From Planctomycetota bacterium (GTDB lineage: Bacteria; Planctomycetota; UBA1135; GCA-002686595), in the NCBI GenBank assembly GCA_030746555.1, contig JASLMK010000091.1, forward strand, positions 1 through 56,323: a DNA stretch of 56,323 nt. The letters are read 5' to 3'. Numbering within the stretch: position 1 is the first letter of the stretch; each line of letters begins with the position of its first letter. Positions 35,590-44,408 of the stretch are shown here, piece by piece. Under the pieces are notes generated by a model. The model saw nothing but the letters and a program-made list of their open reading frames with translations. It did not search any database and had not been told where the DNA came from. The position numbers and the translations under genes are program-made.

Positions 35590-36447
35590 ATGAGCCCCAT
35601 TGGACGGATTTTCAGCGTCATCAACCTCGTCCTGGCCGCGTTCTTCCTGGCCTGGGCTGCGAACCTCCTCGCCGTCAGCCAGGAGTTCAAGACCAAGTAC
35701 GACGACGAGGTAGCGGCCCACGCGGCGACCAAGAGCGAGCTCGACGGCACGATCGTCGACCTGCGCTCCCAGGTGGACACCGCCCGCAACGATGCCGACC
35801 TCGCCCGCGGTGAGCGCGACTCGGCCCAGCAGGCTGCCCGCTTGCAGGAGAAGGCCGCCGACGACCAGCAATCCGAGAACGCGACCTTGCAGTCCAACTA
35901 CGACAAGATCGCCAACTCGGTGGCGAACCTCGAGGCCAACAACCGCGGCCTGCAGGCGGCCAAGGACACCGCCGTCAGCGCCCAGCACGACGCGGAGACC
36001 GAGCGGGACGCGGCACAGCGCGACCAGCAGGCCGCCGAGTCGCGCACCTCCGAGGTCGAGGCCCTCAACGACTCCCTGCACAAGACCATCGGGGACAAGG
36101 ACGCCGCGATCGCCAGCCTGGGCGCCGAGATCTCCAACCTCGAGGTCCAGCTCGCGACCCTCGTAGACGTCACCGGCGTCGCGATCAGCGACATCACCTC
36201 CCAGCCGCTGATCGAGGGCACGGTCGTCAAGGCGCTCTACGACATCGCCCCGGGCATGGTGGCCCTCAACGTGGGCTCCGCCAGCGGCGTCGTCCGCGGC
36301 CACACCTTCGAGATCCACAACGGCACCTCCTACAAGGGCCAGGTGCGGGTCGAGAACGTGCGCGCGGACATGTGCACCGCGATCGTCCACCTGACCGTCC
36401 CCGGGCAGACCATCAGCCAGGGCGACAGCGCCAAGACGCGCCTCTAG
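35590..36447 (+). CDS. Membrane-anchored coiled-coil protein
   Basis: This 285-aa protein has one N-terminal membrane helix (residues ~8-28). A long Gln/Asp/Ala-rich coiled coil with heptad-like spacing runs from about residue 30 to 190. A small C-terminal domain reads GTVVKALYDIAPGMVALNVGS and FEIHNGTSYKGQVRVE, suggesting a beta-rich fold like those seen in planctomycete coiled-coil envelope proteins. I do not recognise a named family. The strong upstream promoter suggests high expression. A structural or envelope-spanning role is inferred only from architecture. The adjacent small membrane protein may work with it. Confidence 0.75.
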   Translation: MSPIGRIFSVINLVLAAFFLAWAANLLAVSQEFKTKYDDEVAAHAATKSELDGTIVDLRSQVDTARNDADLARGERDSAQQAARLQEKAADDQQSENATLQSNYDKIANSVANLEANNRGLQAAKDTAVSAQHDAETERDAAQRDQQAAESRTSEVEALNDSLHKTIGDKDAAIASLGAEISNLEVQLATLVDVTGVAISDITSQPLIEGTVVKALYDIAPGMVALNVGSASGVVRGHTFEIHNGTSYKGQVRVENVRADMCTAIVHLTVPGQTISQGDSAKTRL

Positions 36448-36479
36448 GCCGTCGAAACCCGAGCAGACTCAGCACCACC

Positions 36480-36704
36480 ATGGCACGCAAGGCATCCCGT
36501 CGCTCCGGGCGCAAGTCGGAGACCAAAGGTCGGTCGAAGAAGGCGGCCGCCGTCGCCGAGGTCGAGGTCGTCGAGGAGGAGAAGGGCCTGGGGGTCAACG
36601 ACGGCATCGCCATCGGGACGACCATCCTGTTCCTGGTCGCGATCCTCCTGACCGACTACACCCTGGGCACCGAATACGGCACCGGCCTGTTCTTCGCCAA
36701 GTAG
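36480..36704 (+). CDS. Small membrane protein with basic/acidic N-terminus
   Basis: This 74-aa protein begins at ATG 36480, 32 bp after the coiled-coil gene and likely on the same mRNA. The first ~28 residues are rich in Lys/Arg/Ser, a run of Val/Glu follows (VAEVEVVEEEK), then a single transmembrane helix (GIAIGTTILFLVAILLTDYTL) and a short tail. No family is recognised. Base composition and codon use match its neighbours, and a terminator-like structure follows directly, so it is probably a real gene. The ribosome site is weak. Confidence 0.6.
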   Translation: MARKASRRSGRKSETKGRSKKAAAVAEVEVVEEEKGLGVNDGIAIGTTILFLVAILLTDYTLGTEYGTGLFFAK

Positions 36705-36715
36705 TCCGCCATCCC

Positions 36716-36733
36716 GCGGGGAGCGATCCCCGC
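36716..36733 (+). other. GC-rich hairpin after the small membrane protein
   Basis: GCGGGG (36716-36721) pairs perfectly with CCCCGC (36728-36733) across an AGCGAT loop, 12 nt past the stop codon. It may protect the 3' end or act with the longer hairpin just downstream. Confidence 0.5.
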
Positions 36734-36749
36734 AGGACGCCGCACACAG

Positions 36750-36795
36750 ACGGCCCGGATCGGCGCTCGAGCCGCTCCGGGCCGTCGTCTCTTGG
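36750..36795 (+). terminator. Probable intrinsic terminator
   Basis: ACGGCCCGGA (36750-36759) and TCCGGGCCGT (36776-36785) form a perfect 10-bp stem. An inner CGGC/GCCG stem is nested within, and the pyrimidine-rich CGTCTCTT follows. It separates the coiled-coil unit from the mre operon. The T-run is short, as is usual in very GC-rich genomes. Confidence 0.6.
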
Positions 36796-36861
36796 GTGCG
36801 GGAGGTTTCCCGGCGGCTCCGAGGATCACGACGGATTCGTGCCGGTGAGCCGTCGGCGTCC

Positions 36862-36889
36862 TTGAACGGCCCCCTTCCACCGCTAGACT
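36862..36889 (+). promoter_or_regulatory. Promoter of the mre-rod operon
   Basis: TTGAAC (36862-36867), a 16-nt spacer and TAGACT (36884-36889) lie about 80 nt upstream of mreB and downstream of the terminator. No other good match exists in this gap. Confidence 0.55.
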
Positions 36890-36971
36890 GCGAGCAACTG
36901 CCGTGGGAGCGGGAGCGTAGCGCGGCCCTTCGCGCCAAATGCGCGTTCCTGTAACGGCCTGGAGAATGCGC

Positions 36972-38036
36972 ATGGGGAACCCCTTCAAGCCCTTCGAGTG
37001 GGCGCTCGGACGCTTCTCGGTCGACATGGGTATCGACCTGGGGACCGCCAACACTCTCGTCAGCGTGCGGGGGCGAGGCATCATCCTCAACGAACCCAGC
37101 GTCGTCGCCGTGAAGAAGGAGACCGGCGAGGTGCTCTTGGACGGCATGGCCGTGGGCAACACCGCCAAGGCCATGCTGGGCAAGACGCCGGGCAACATCG
37201 AGGCCATCCGGCCCCTCAAGCACGGCGTCATCGCGGACTTCGACGTGACCGAGAAGATGCTGCGCTACTTCATCACGAAGGTCCACGAGGGCCGTCACTG
37301 GGTGAAGCCCCAGGTGGTGATCGCGGTCCCGGTGGGCATCACGGCCGTCGAGCGGCGGGCGGTGATCCACTCCGCCGAGCGCGCGGGCGCGCGGCGTGTG
37401 TTCCTGATCGACGAGCCGATGGCGGCGGGGATCGGCTGCGAAATGCCCGTGACCGAGGCGCGCGGCTCGCTGATCGTCGACATCGGCGGCGGCACGACGG
37501 AGGTCGCCGTGCTCTCCCTGGCGGGGGCCGTCGTCTCGACCTCCCTGCGCATCGCCGGGGACGAGATGGACGACTCGATCATCTCCCTCCTGCGCCGCCA
37601 GCACAGCCTCCTGATCGGAGAGCAGACCGCTGAACGCATCAAGCTCACGATCGGCTCGGCCTGGCCCATGGACCAGGAACTCTCGATGGAGGTCAAGGGT
37701 CGCGACAGCGTCAGCGGCCTGCCGCGGCGCAGCACGGTCACCTCGATCGAGGTGCGCGAGGCTCTCCAACACCCGGTCCACCAGATCTGCGACGCGGTGC
37801 GCGGGATCCTCGAGGAAGCGCCGCCGGAGATCTCCGCCGACCTGGTGGACACCGGCGTGACGATGGTCGGCGGCGGAGCCCTGCTGCACGGGATGGCCGA
37901 GGCCGTCTCGGACTACCTGGGCATCCCCGCGCGCCTGGCGGAAGACCCGCTGACCGCCGTGGCGCGGGGAACGGGGATCTTCCTCGACAAGCTGGACGTG
38001 TTCGCCCGGGTCCTCGCATCCGACGAGGAGCAGTAG
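36972..38036 (+). CDS. mreB: Rod shape-determining protein MreB (bacterial actin)
   Basis: MreB is the actin homologue that forms membrane-associated filaments and directs lateral peptidoglycan synthesis. The 354-aa product has the ATPase phosphate-1 loop MGIDLGTANTLVSVRG, phosphate-2 IVDIGGGTTEVAVLSL, the adenosine motif TMVGGGALLHGM, and the KPQVVIAVPVGITAVERRAV block. ATG 36972 is preferred over 36966 because GGAG at 36961-36964 then has a 7-nt spacer. Residues 1-16 probably form the amphipathic membrane-binding segment. First gene of a five-gene elongasome operon. Confidence 0.97.
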   Translation: MGNPFKPFEWALGRFSVDMGIDLGTANTLVSVRGRGIILNEPSVVAVKKETGEVLLDGMAVGNTAKAMLGKTPGNIEAIRPLKHGVIADFDVTEKMLRYFITKVHEGRHWVKPQVVIAVPVGITAVERRAVIHSAERAGARRVFLIDEPMAAGIGCEMPVTEARGSLIVDIGGGTTEVAVLSLAGAVVSTSLRIAGDEMDDSIISLLRRQHSLLIGEQTAERIKLTIGSAWPMDQELSMEVKGRDSVSGLPRRSTVTSIEVREALQHPVHQICDAVRGILEEAPPEISADLVDTGVTMVGGGALLHGMAEAVSDYLGIPARLAEDPLTAVARGTGIFLDKLDVFARVLASDEEQ

Positions 38037-38051
38037 GAAGCGGCGCGCGGA

Positions 38052-39536
38052 GTGAGCGCGGGGGGCGGTGTGCGTCGGGGGGGCTTGCTGTCCCCGGCCG
38101 GGACTGTGTACCTGGTGGCGCTCTTGGGGTCCACGGCCCTGGCGCTCAAGCCCTTCCCTCCTGCCGAGAGGGTCCTCGACGCCCTGCTCCTGCCCACGCG
38201 GGTGCTGCCCGAGTTGGCGGCCCCCCTGGCGTGGGCGCGCGCCTCGTCGGTGCGCGCGGCAGAGCACGCCCTGGCCGCCGCGGCGGAGGAAGAGGAGGGG
38301 CGGATCGCGCTCGCCCTGGAGGAAGCTCGACGGGCCTGCCTGCCGACCGATCCGGAGCTGCTCGCCGGTCGACGCCGCATCCACGGCGAGGTCGTGGGCC
38401 GCTCGCCCCAAGGCCTGGACCGGGTCGTCGTGCGCCTGGCGTCCCTGCGCGGGGTCGAGGCGGGGCTTCCGGTGGTCAGCGGCGACGCCTACCTCGGCCG
38501 CATCGCCGCCCTCGATGCCGACGGACGGCGCGAGGCCACCCTGGACCTGGTGACCGGCGCGGACTTCCTGGTGGGGGCGCGTCTGGTGGCCACGGGGGCC
38601 GGAGTGGAGGGGGAGAGCACGGCGCGCATGGTCGTCGGCGGCCTCGCCCCCCGCGTGGCGGCCCCCGGCGCGGGCGGCTCGGAGGGCGGGGCTGGAGCCG
38701 GGAGGAGCGCGGAGGACCACAGGCTGGCCGTCCACAACCCCAGTCCTCGCAACGTGAGCTTCGGAGACGTCCTCGTGGACGAGCCCCGGCCCGCCGACCA
38801 CGGCGGCTTGGGTGACCGCTGGTCGTGGCTCGCCAACGGCTATCGGCTCGGGACCCTGGAGGCGGCGGGGATCGGGAGGGGCCGACGCCTCCTGCGCGTT
38901 CGTCCGGAGCTGGACTACCGCGGCGGCCTGCACCAGGTGATCGTCCTCGCGCCGAGCGCGGGGGACGGCGACGGCGAGGAAGTGGGGGAGGCTCTCGCCA
39001 CCCTCGACCCGAGCCGCTGGCTCGCGGCGCGGGTGCTCGCCCCGAGCTCGCTCTCTCCGAGGAGGGACGGGCTGCGCCTGGCGGCGGGGCGCTGGAGCGG
39101 CGTTCGCGAGGGGGCCGCGGTCGCCTTCGGGGCCCGGCTGGTGGGCGTGGTCGAGCACGCCGGCTGGGCGACCGCGGACGTGCGCCTCTTGGGCGATCCG
39201 GGCCTGAGCCTGACCCTGTTGGCGCGGCTGGCGGGGGAGCCCGCGCCGCGTTCGGTGGGAGAGGTCACGGTCCTGGGGCGCGACGCCTTGGGCGCGGTGC
39301 GCCTGCGCTGGGAGGCGCGCCTGCCCCTGGGTGGCGTTGGCGCCGAACCCGTCGAGGCCGAGCTCCTGACCGGCTCGGGGCGCTCTGGCGTGCCAGCGGG
39401 CCTCCTCGTCGGACACGCGCTCCTACCGCGAGGCGCGGGCACCCACGAGCTCTCGGTCCGGTCCGACGCGCGCGTCGAGCGGCTTTTGCGCCTGAAGGTG
39501 CACCGCGCGCTGGTCGGGGAAGGAGCGGCGCCGTGA
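38052..39536 (+). CDS. mreC: Rod shape-determining protein MreC, with C-terminal extension
   Basis: MreC is a bitopic periplasmic scaffold that activates PBP2-RodA. This one is 494 aa against a usual 280-350. A membrane helix (residues ~16-33) is followed by a helical stretch (60-95). The first beta-barrel segment (about 113-180) contains VVSGDAYLGRIAALD, and the second MreC half (190-300) ends with RVRPELDYRGGLHQVIVL. An additional ~190 residues follow; residues 325-393 repeat a barrel-like pattern (FGARLVGVVEHAG, VRLLGDPGLSLTLL), suggesting a partial domain duplication. GTG start at 38052; its stop overlaps mreD (GTGA). Confidence 0.82.
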   Translation: MSAGGGVRRGGLLSPAGTVYLVALLGSTALALKPFPPAERVLDALLLPTRVLPELAAPLAWARASSVRAAEHALAAAAEEEEGRIALALEEARRACLPTDPELLAGRRRIHGEVVGRSPQGLDRVVVRLASLRGVEAGLPVVSGDAYLGRIAALDADGRREATLDLVTGADFLVGARLVATGAGVEGESTARMVVGGLAPRVAAPGAGGSEGGAGAGRSAEDHRLAVHNPSPRNVSFGDVLVDEPRPADHGGLGDRWSWLANGYRLGTLEAAGIGRGRRLLRVRPELDYRGGLHQVIVLAPSAGDGDGEEVGEALATLDPSRWLAARVLAPSSLSPRRDGLRLAAGRWSGVREGAAVAFGARLVGVVEHAGWATADVRLLGDPGLSLTLLARLAGEPAPRSVGEVTVLGRDALGAVRLRWEARLPLGGVGAEPVEAELLTGSGRSGVPAGLLVGHALLPRGAGTHELSVRSDARVERLLRLKVHRALVGEGAAP

Positions 39537-40048
39537 ACGCCTCGACCCGCTGGATCGGCCGCGCGATGCTGGCGGTCTGGCTGACCTGGGCCGCGGGCCT
39601 CCAAGCCTGGCTGGCCGACTCCGCGCGCCTCGCGGCGGTGACCCCCGACCTCTCGATGATCCTGGTCGCCTGTCTGGCCGGCGCCCTCGCTCGGCGTGAG
39701 CTGCCAGTGCTCCTTGCCCTCGCCTTCCTCGCGCGCCAGAGCTTCTCGGTGGACCCCGCTGCAGCGACCTTGGCGGGCCTGCTCGCCGTCGGCGGCCTCG
39801 TGCTGGCCCTGGGCTCGGTCGTCGACGTCGCCGGCCCCCTTGGCCGCGGCCTGGCGACCCTCTTGGCGGTGGGGGGCTTCGCCTTCTGGGTCGAGGCCGT
39901 GCGCGTCGTGCGCGGCGCCGCGCCCGAGGGCTTCGAAACCGGCGGGGTGGCCGCGCTGGCGGCCGCCAGCGGCCTGGCGGCCCTGGCGCTCGGCGGCGCA
40001 CTGGTGCGCCTGCCCGGCCTGCCGCCCTTGGGGAGGGAGCGCTGGTGA
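39533..40048 (+). CDS. mreD: Rod shape-determining protein MreD-like membrane protein
   Basis: This 171-aa, very hydrophobic protein has five or six predicted helices. Its position between mreC and the PBP2 gene is the main support for MreD, since sequence conservation in this family is low. The conserved-looking opening is a helix plus TPDLSMILVACLAG, comparable to the P-D-L motif of MreD. GTG at 39533 is preceded by AGGAG and overlaps the mreC stop; the end overlaps the PBP2 start. It probably bridges MreC and the PBP2-RodA pair in the membrane. Confidence 0.75.
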   Translation: MNASTRWIGRAMLAVWLTWAAGLQAWLADSARLAAVTPDLSMILVACLAGALARRELPVLLALAFLARQSFSVDPAAATLAGLLAVGGLVLALGSVVDVAGPLGRGLATLLAVGGFAFWVEAVRVVRGAAPEGFETGGVAALAAASGLAALALGGALVRLPGLPPLGRERW

Positions 40049-43000
40049 GCCGGCGCCGCTTCGGACCCCTCATCGGAGTCGTGCTCCTCGCGACCGGGTT
40101 GCTGTGGGCGCGCATGGCCCAGGTCCAGGTGGATGAGCACGCGCTCTGGGCGCGCGAAGCGGCCAACCTCCTGCGCAGCTCGACGACCCTGCCCTACCAT
40201 CGCGGCCCGATCCTCGACCGCCGCGGCCGGGTGCTCATCGAGGACACGCAGGCCTACTCGGTCGAGCTCGTCTACCGCACGTTTCGCCGGGAGCATCCTC
40301 TGGGCCAGGTGACCCACGGGCGCTCCGCCCTGTTGATGAACGCTCCCTCCCTGCAGGGGACGGCGGACCGCCTCGTGGACCACGCCCTCGAGCTCGTCTC
40401 CCTGACTCCCGAGGACCTCGAGGCGTTTCGCAGGGGCGGGGCGGTGACACTCGAGCCGTCGGGCGTCGTCGTGGCCGCCGAGGATCCCGAGCGCGGACGC
40501 CGCGCCGAGCGCGCCGCGGAGGTCGGCTTCTACCTGCGCAAGCTCCTCGGGCTTTCGGGGCGCGAGTGGACGCGCTTGCGCAAGCGGGCCGAGCAGCCCG
40601 GTGCCGCGGGTTCGTGGCTGGCCCTGGCGGCCGAGCTCCGCGGGCGCGTTCGGGGGGAGTTCCAGGCCGAGCTCGTGGCGCGTCTCGAGGATGCGATGGT
40701 GCGCCTGGCGCGCCTGGCGTGGCTGGCGCCCGCCGGCGCGGCCGGAGGCGAGGTCTACACCGAGGCCGAAGCCCTCGGTCGCCTGCTCGAGGGCATGCAG
40801 CGCATCCGCGAGGACATCGAGGACGCCATCGCCGTGGCGCTCTTCGGCGAGGCGGCGGGCTTCAGCCCGGGGCGCGTGCGGACGAGCACCCTCGAGGCGT
40901 ACTTCGAGCTGGACTGGATCGCGGAGAGCCTGCGCTGGAGCGACGCACGCCTGGAGCTGTGGGTCTCCGGCCTGCGGGCCGATTGGGAGCGGAACCAGCG
41001 GTCCTTCTTCGTCCCCGGAGCGGTCCTGCGCTCGGGCCTGGCCGGGGGGGGCGAGGGAGCGGCGGAGCGTCTGGCCGACCAGCTCGCGCGGCTCTACCGG
41101 GCCCCGACCGCGCCGCGCGGCTCACGCGTCGACCGGGAGGTCGGTTGGCGAGAAGTCGATCGCCTCGTCGTCTTCGACGAGCTGCCGACCCTCTTCGCGC
41201 CATCCGCGGCGACCCTTGCCGGGGACGCGGCCGTCCTGCCGTTCCAAGGCACGCTGCTGCGCGCGCGCGGGAGCGCCGATCCGTGGGCCAATCTGGGCGC
41301 GATGGTCTGCGAGCCCGATGAGGAGCTCGCGCGGCTCCTGTCGGAGGAGGACGGCGAGCGAGGGTGGCGCACGCCGACCGACCCCGTTGAGGCGACCCTG
41401 CGCCTCAGGCGCGTGGCGGCCGGCGAACCGGCGGAGGATCCGGCCGAGACCGACGATGCCCGCAAGCTCCCCTTGTGGCTGGTCGGTGGCTGGGAGCAGC
41501 GCTTCCAGGAGCTGCTCGACGAGCGCCTCGCGGGCCTGGGGCAGGTCTCCCCCTTCGCTCCCGAACGCCTCGAGCACGCCCGCGACCAGGCGGCGTACAT
41601 CATCCGCGACCGGGGAAGCCGCGCGGTCGTCGTCAGCGAGCAGCCTTCCTTCGAGATCGTGTTGATGCTGACGCGCTACCCCGAGCACTTCCAGGGCTTC
41701 GGCGTGCGCGACACGACGCGCCGGGTGGCGGCGGCGGTCGACGAGCGTGGCCGCGCCGTGGCCGCACACCTCGTCGGGCGCGTGCGCGAGTCGAACCTGA
41801 AGGAGGTCGTGGGGCAGATCCCACGCCGCAGGGAGCTCTTCGACCTGCGCCACAAGACGGTGCGCAGCGCGGAGGATCGCCGGGCGATGGGCGAGCTCGT
41901 CGCGCAGCTGTTCCGCAACGACGAGCTGCACGGCACGAGCGGCATCGAGGGCCTGTTCGACGAGGACCTGCGCGGGGAGAACGGGTTCCTCGAGCGCGAG
42001 GGGCTCGAGGAGCGTGCGAGCGGCGCCGCGGGCTTCTTCCAGCCTCCCCGGGACGGCTCGGCGGTCGTCCTGACCCTCGACCTCGACCTGCAGGCCGCTG
42101 CCCAGCGCGCGATCAGCCACCCGATCCTGCCCGCCGCCGAAGGCGAGCGCGACGAGCCGTGGTTCGCCAATCCCGTCGGGGCGATCGTGCTGATCACGCC
42201 CGACGGTGCGGTGCTGGCGGCGGCCTCAGCCCCCGACGCGCCCGGCAACCCCACGGCTGCCGGCCGTGACGGTCAGAGCGCCTTCGCCCACGAACGCACC
42301 CTGCGCCGCCACACGTTCCAGCCCATCGGCTCCGTCTTCAAGCCCTTCCTGGCCGCCTACGCCCTGGATCGGCTGGGTCTCGACGCGACCTCTCGCAGAC
42401 CGTGCGAGGTCCGCGAGGGGACCGACTGGGCCGGATGGGGCCACGTGCGCTGCCACGCGCGCTGGGGCCACGGTGAGCTCGACCTGCACGACGCCCTGGT
42501 CCGTTCCTGCAACGCCTACTTCGCCTGGCTCGGCTCGACCTGTGGCGACGGCGCCACCCTGCACGAGGCGGCGGCGACCTTCGGCTTCGACCGGCCGACG
42601 GGCGTGCGGTCGGTGGGAGGCGGCGGCGGCCTGCTCGAGGACTCGGCCATGCCCGCCTTCGCCGTGGGCCGCTCGCTCTCCGGCGCGGATCTCGAGCGCG
42701 GCGCCAACGGCCTGGCGGTGACGGAGGGGACGCCCATGCAGGTCGCGCGCGCCACCGCTGCCCTGGCGACGGGCCGCTTGTGCGACCTGCGCCTGGTCGA
42801 GTCGGTGGGAGGGCAACCTCTCGAGGTCGTCGGGCGACCGCTCGACGTGTCGCCGGCAGCGCTCGACGTGGTGCGCAAGGCGCTGGTCGACGTCGTGCGC
42901 CGGGGGACCGCCGCCCGCAGCGGCCTGGGCGTGGCCCACCTGGGCTTCCGCCTCGCGGCCAAGACCGGCAGCGCGGACTACGCCCGCATGAACGACGCCA

Positions 43001-43209
43001 TGGCGGCCACCCTGGACGGCACGGAGACCCCGGGGATGCGCAAGCACGCCTGGCTCGCCGGGTGGTTTCCGGCCGACGATCCGGTGGCGGTGGTCGTCGT
43101 CTACCTGCACGACGTCGGGTTCACCTCCAGCCATACGGCCGTGCACGTCGCGAGCCAGTTCCTGCGCAGCGAGGAGATCGCCGCCCTGGTCGTGGAGGGC
43201 AGGCGATGA
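40045..43209 (+). CDS. mrdA: Penicillin-binding protein 2 (class B transpeptidase) with large insertion
   Basis: This is the elongation-specific D,D-transpeptidase that works with RodA. A membrane anchor (residues ~7-26) and the dimerisation-domain opening PYHRGPILDRRGRVLIED are followed by an unrecognised insertion of roughly 350-450 residues (between about 75 and 530). The domain then resumes at VLMLTRYPEHFQGFGV and LHGTSGIEGLFDEDLRG. The transpeptidase core is intact: S763-V-F-K766, S821-C-N823 and K973-T-G975. At 1054 aa it is about 400 residues longer than E. coli PBP2. GTGA overlap with mreD and ATGA overlap with rodA. Confidence 0.9.
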   Translation: MSRRRFGPLIGVVLLATGLLWARMAQVQVDEHALWAREAANLLRSSTTLPYHRGPILDRRGRVLIEDTQAYSVELVYRTFRREHPLGQVTHGRSALLMNAPSLQGTADRLVDHALELVSLTPEDLEAFRRGGAVTLEPSGVVVAAEDPERGRRAERAAEVGFYLRKLLGLSGREWTRLRKRAEQPGAAGSWLALAAELRGRVRGEFQAELVARLEDAMVRLARLAWLAPAGAAGGEVYTEAEALGRLLEGMQRIREDIEDAIAVALFGEAAGFSPGRVRTSTLEAYFELDWIAESLRWSDARLELWVSGLRADWERNQRSFFVPGAVLRSGLAGGGEGAAERLADQLARLYRAPTAPRGSRVDREVGWREVDRLVVFDELPTLFAPSAATLAGDAAVLPFQGTLLRARGSADPWANLGAMVCEPDEELARLLSEEDGERGWRTPTDPVEATLRLRRVAAGEPAEDPAETDDARKLPLWLVGGWEQRFQELLDERLAGLGQVSPFAPERLEHARDQAAYIIRDRGSRAVVVSEQPSFEIVLMLTRYPEHFQGFGVRDTTRRVAAAVDERGRAVAAHLVGRVRESNLKEVVGQIPRRRELFDLRHKTVRSAEDRRAMGELVAQLFRNDELHGTSGIEGLFDEDLRGENGFLEREGLEERASGAAGFFQPPRDGSAVVLTLDLDLQAAAQRAISHPILPAAEGERDEPWFANPVGAIVLITPDGAVLAAASAPDAPGNPTAAGRDGQSAFAHERTLRRHTFQPIGSVFKPFLAAYALDRLGLDATSRRPCEVREGTDWAGWGHVRCHARWGHGELDLHDALVRSCNAYFAWLGSTCGDGATLHEAAATFGFDRPTGVRSVGGGGGLLEDSAMPAFAVGRSLSGADLERGANGLAVTEGTPMQVARATAALATGRLCDLRLVESVGGQPLEVVGRPLDVSPAALDVVRKALVDVVRRGTAARSGLGVAHLGFRLAAKTGSADYARMNDAMAATLDGTETPGMRKHAWLAGWFPADDPVAVVVVYLHDVGFTSSHTAVHVASQFLRSEEIAALVVEGRR

Positions 43210-44408
43210 AGAACCTCCCTCTGCGGCGGGGCGGCGCGGTCGCCGCGCGCGGCCCGCTCGCTTTCGTGCGCTTGCGCTGGCGCGAGTTCGATTGGCACAT
43301 CCTGCTGGTCGCTCTCTCCCTGTTGGTGTTCGGCCTGTTGTTCTTGAACGCCATGGCCGTCGCGGATGCGGACCAGGGCCGGGGGGACGTGCGCATCGAC
43401 GCGCACCTGAAGAAGCTGGCCGTCGGCCTGCCGTTCGTCGTCGCCGGCCTCCTCGTCCCCGCGCGCACGCTGCGCCACAACGCGGGGCGTGCCTACGCCG
43501 CCGCGATCGCCCTGCTCGTAGCCGTCCCGTTCATCGGCGACGAGCGCAACAACGCCCAGCGATGGATCGAGACGCCGGTCTTCGACATCCAGCCCTCCGA
43601 GTTCGCCAAGCTCGCCCTGGTCCTCGTCCTCGCACGGGTGCTCGCGCGCAATCGTCTGGAGCACTGGCGCGACTGGGGGCCACCTCTCCTGCTGTCGGCG
43701 CTCCCCATGGGCCTGGTCGTCCTGCAGCCCGACCTGGGGACCGCGCTGACCGTCGTGCCCGTCTCCCTGGGCATGCTCTACCTAGCGGGGGCGAAGGGCC
43801 GCGTCCTGGTCGGACTCGCCGCCCTGGTCACCCTGGTCGGCTTCGCCGCCTGGCGCATGGACGTGGGATTCCACGGTTACCAGGCGGAGCGCATCGAGAC
43901 CTGGCGCGAGAGCTTCGACGCCGACTCCCTGATCGAGGGCCGCCGCGGCGCCGCGTTCCACCAGTACCACGCTCGCGTCGCGATCGGCAACGGCGGCCTG
44001 TTGGGCAAGGGTTTGGGCCGCGGGATCGCCAACCGCACCGGGATCCTGCCCGAGCGAGACTCCGACTCGATCTTCGCCGTCATCTGCGAGGAGGGCGGCT
44101 TGGTGGGCGCGGGCGCGATCGTCCTGCTCTACCTGCTGCTGATCCTGCTCCTGATGACCAGCGCCGCGGGCCTGCGTGACCGCTTTGCGCGCTTGACGGT
44201 GGGCGGGGTCGCGCTGTACTTCGCGGCGCACCTGTTGTTCCACGCCGGCGTCAACCTGGGCCTGTTGCCGATGACCGGCCTGACCTTGCCCCTGCTCTCG
44301 ACCGGTGGCTCGTCGATGCTCGTGACCTTCCTCGCCCTGGGGATCGCTCTGGGGTTGGGCGCGAGCCACGAGCCAGCCCTCGACCGGGACGCCTTCCGGC
44401 GCTACTGA
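43206..44408 (+). CDS. rodA: SEDS peptidoglycan glycosyltransferase RodA
   Basis: RodA polymerises glycan strands from lipid II as partner of PBP2. The 400-aa product has about ten membrane helices. SEDS motifs include the segment NAQRWIETPVFDIQPSEFAKLALVL (split here as NAQRWIETPVF and DIQPSEFAKLALVL), VLQPDLGTALTVVPV (with the catalytic-site Asp), GGLLGKGLGRG, and the C-terminal GLNLG-type loop GVNLGLLPMTGLTLPLLSTGGSSM. ATG 43206 overlaps the PBP2 stop. It closes the mre operon and converges with the permease gene, the two stop ends overlapping by 7 bp. Confidence 0.95.
   Translation: MKNLPLRRGGAVAARGPLAFVRLRWREFDWHILLVALSLLVFGLLFLNAMAVADADQGRGDVRIDAHLKKLAVGLPFVVAGLLVPARTLRHNAGRAYAAAIALLVAVPFIGDERNNAQRWIETPVFDIQPSEFAKLALVLVLARVLARNRLEHWRDWGPPLLLSALPMGLVVLQPDLGTALTVVPVSLGMLYLAGAKGRVLVGLAALVTLVGFAAWRMDVGFHGYQAERIETWRESFDADSLIEGRRGAAFHQYHARVAIGNGGLLGKGLGRGIANRTGILPERDSDSIFAVICEEGGLVGAGAIVLLYLLLILLLMTSAAGLRDRFARLTVGGVALYFAAHLLFHAGVNLGLLPMTGLTLPLLSTGGSSMLVTFLALGIALGLGASHEPALDRDAFRRY

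Noticed and set aside
36444..39416. 990-codon minus-strand frame across mreB-mreC
   Set aside because: It is antisense to the well-supported mreB and mreC genes and has His/Arg/Gly-rich shadow composition.
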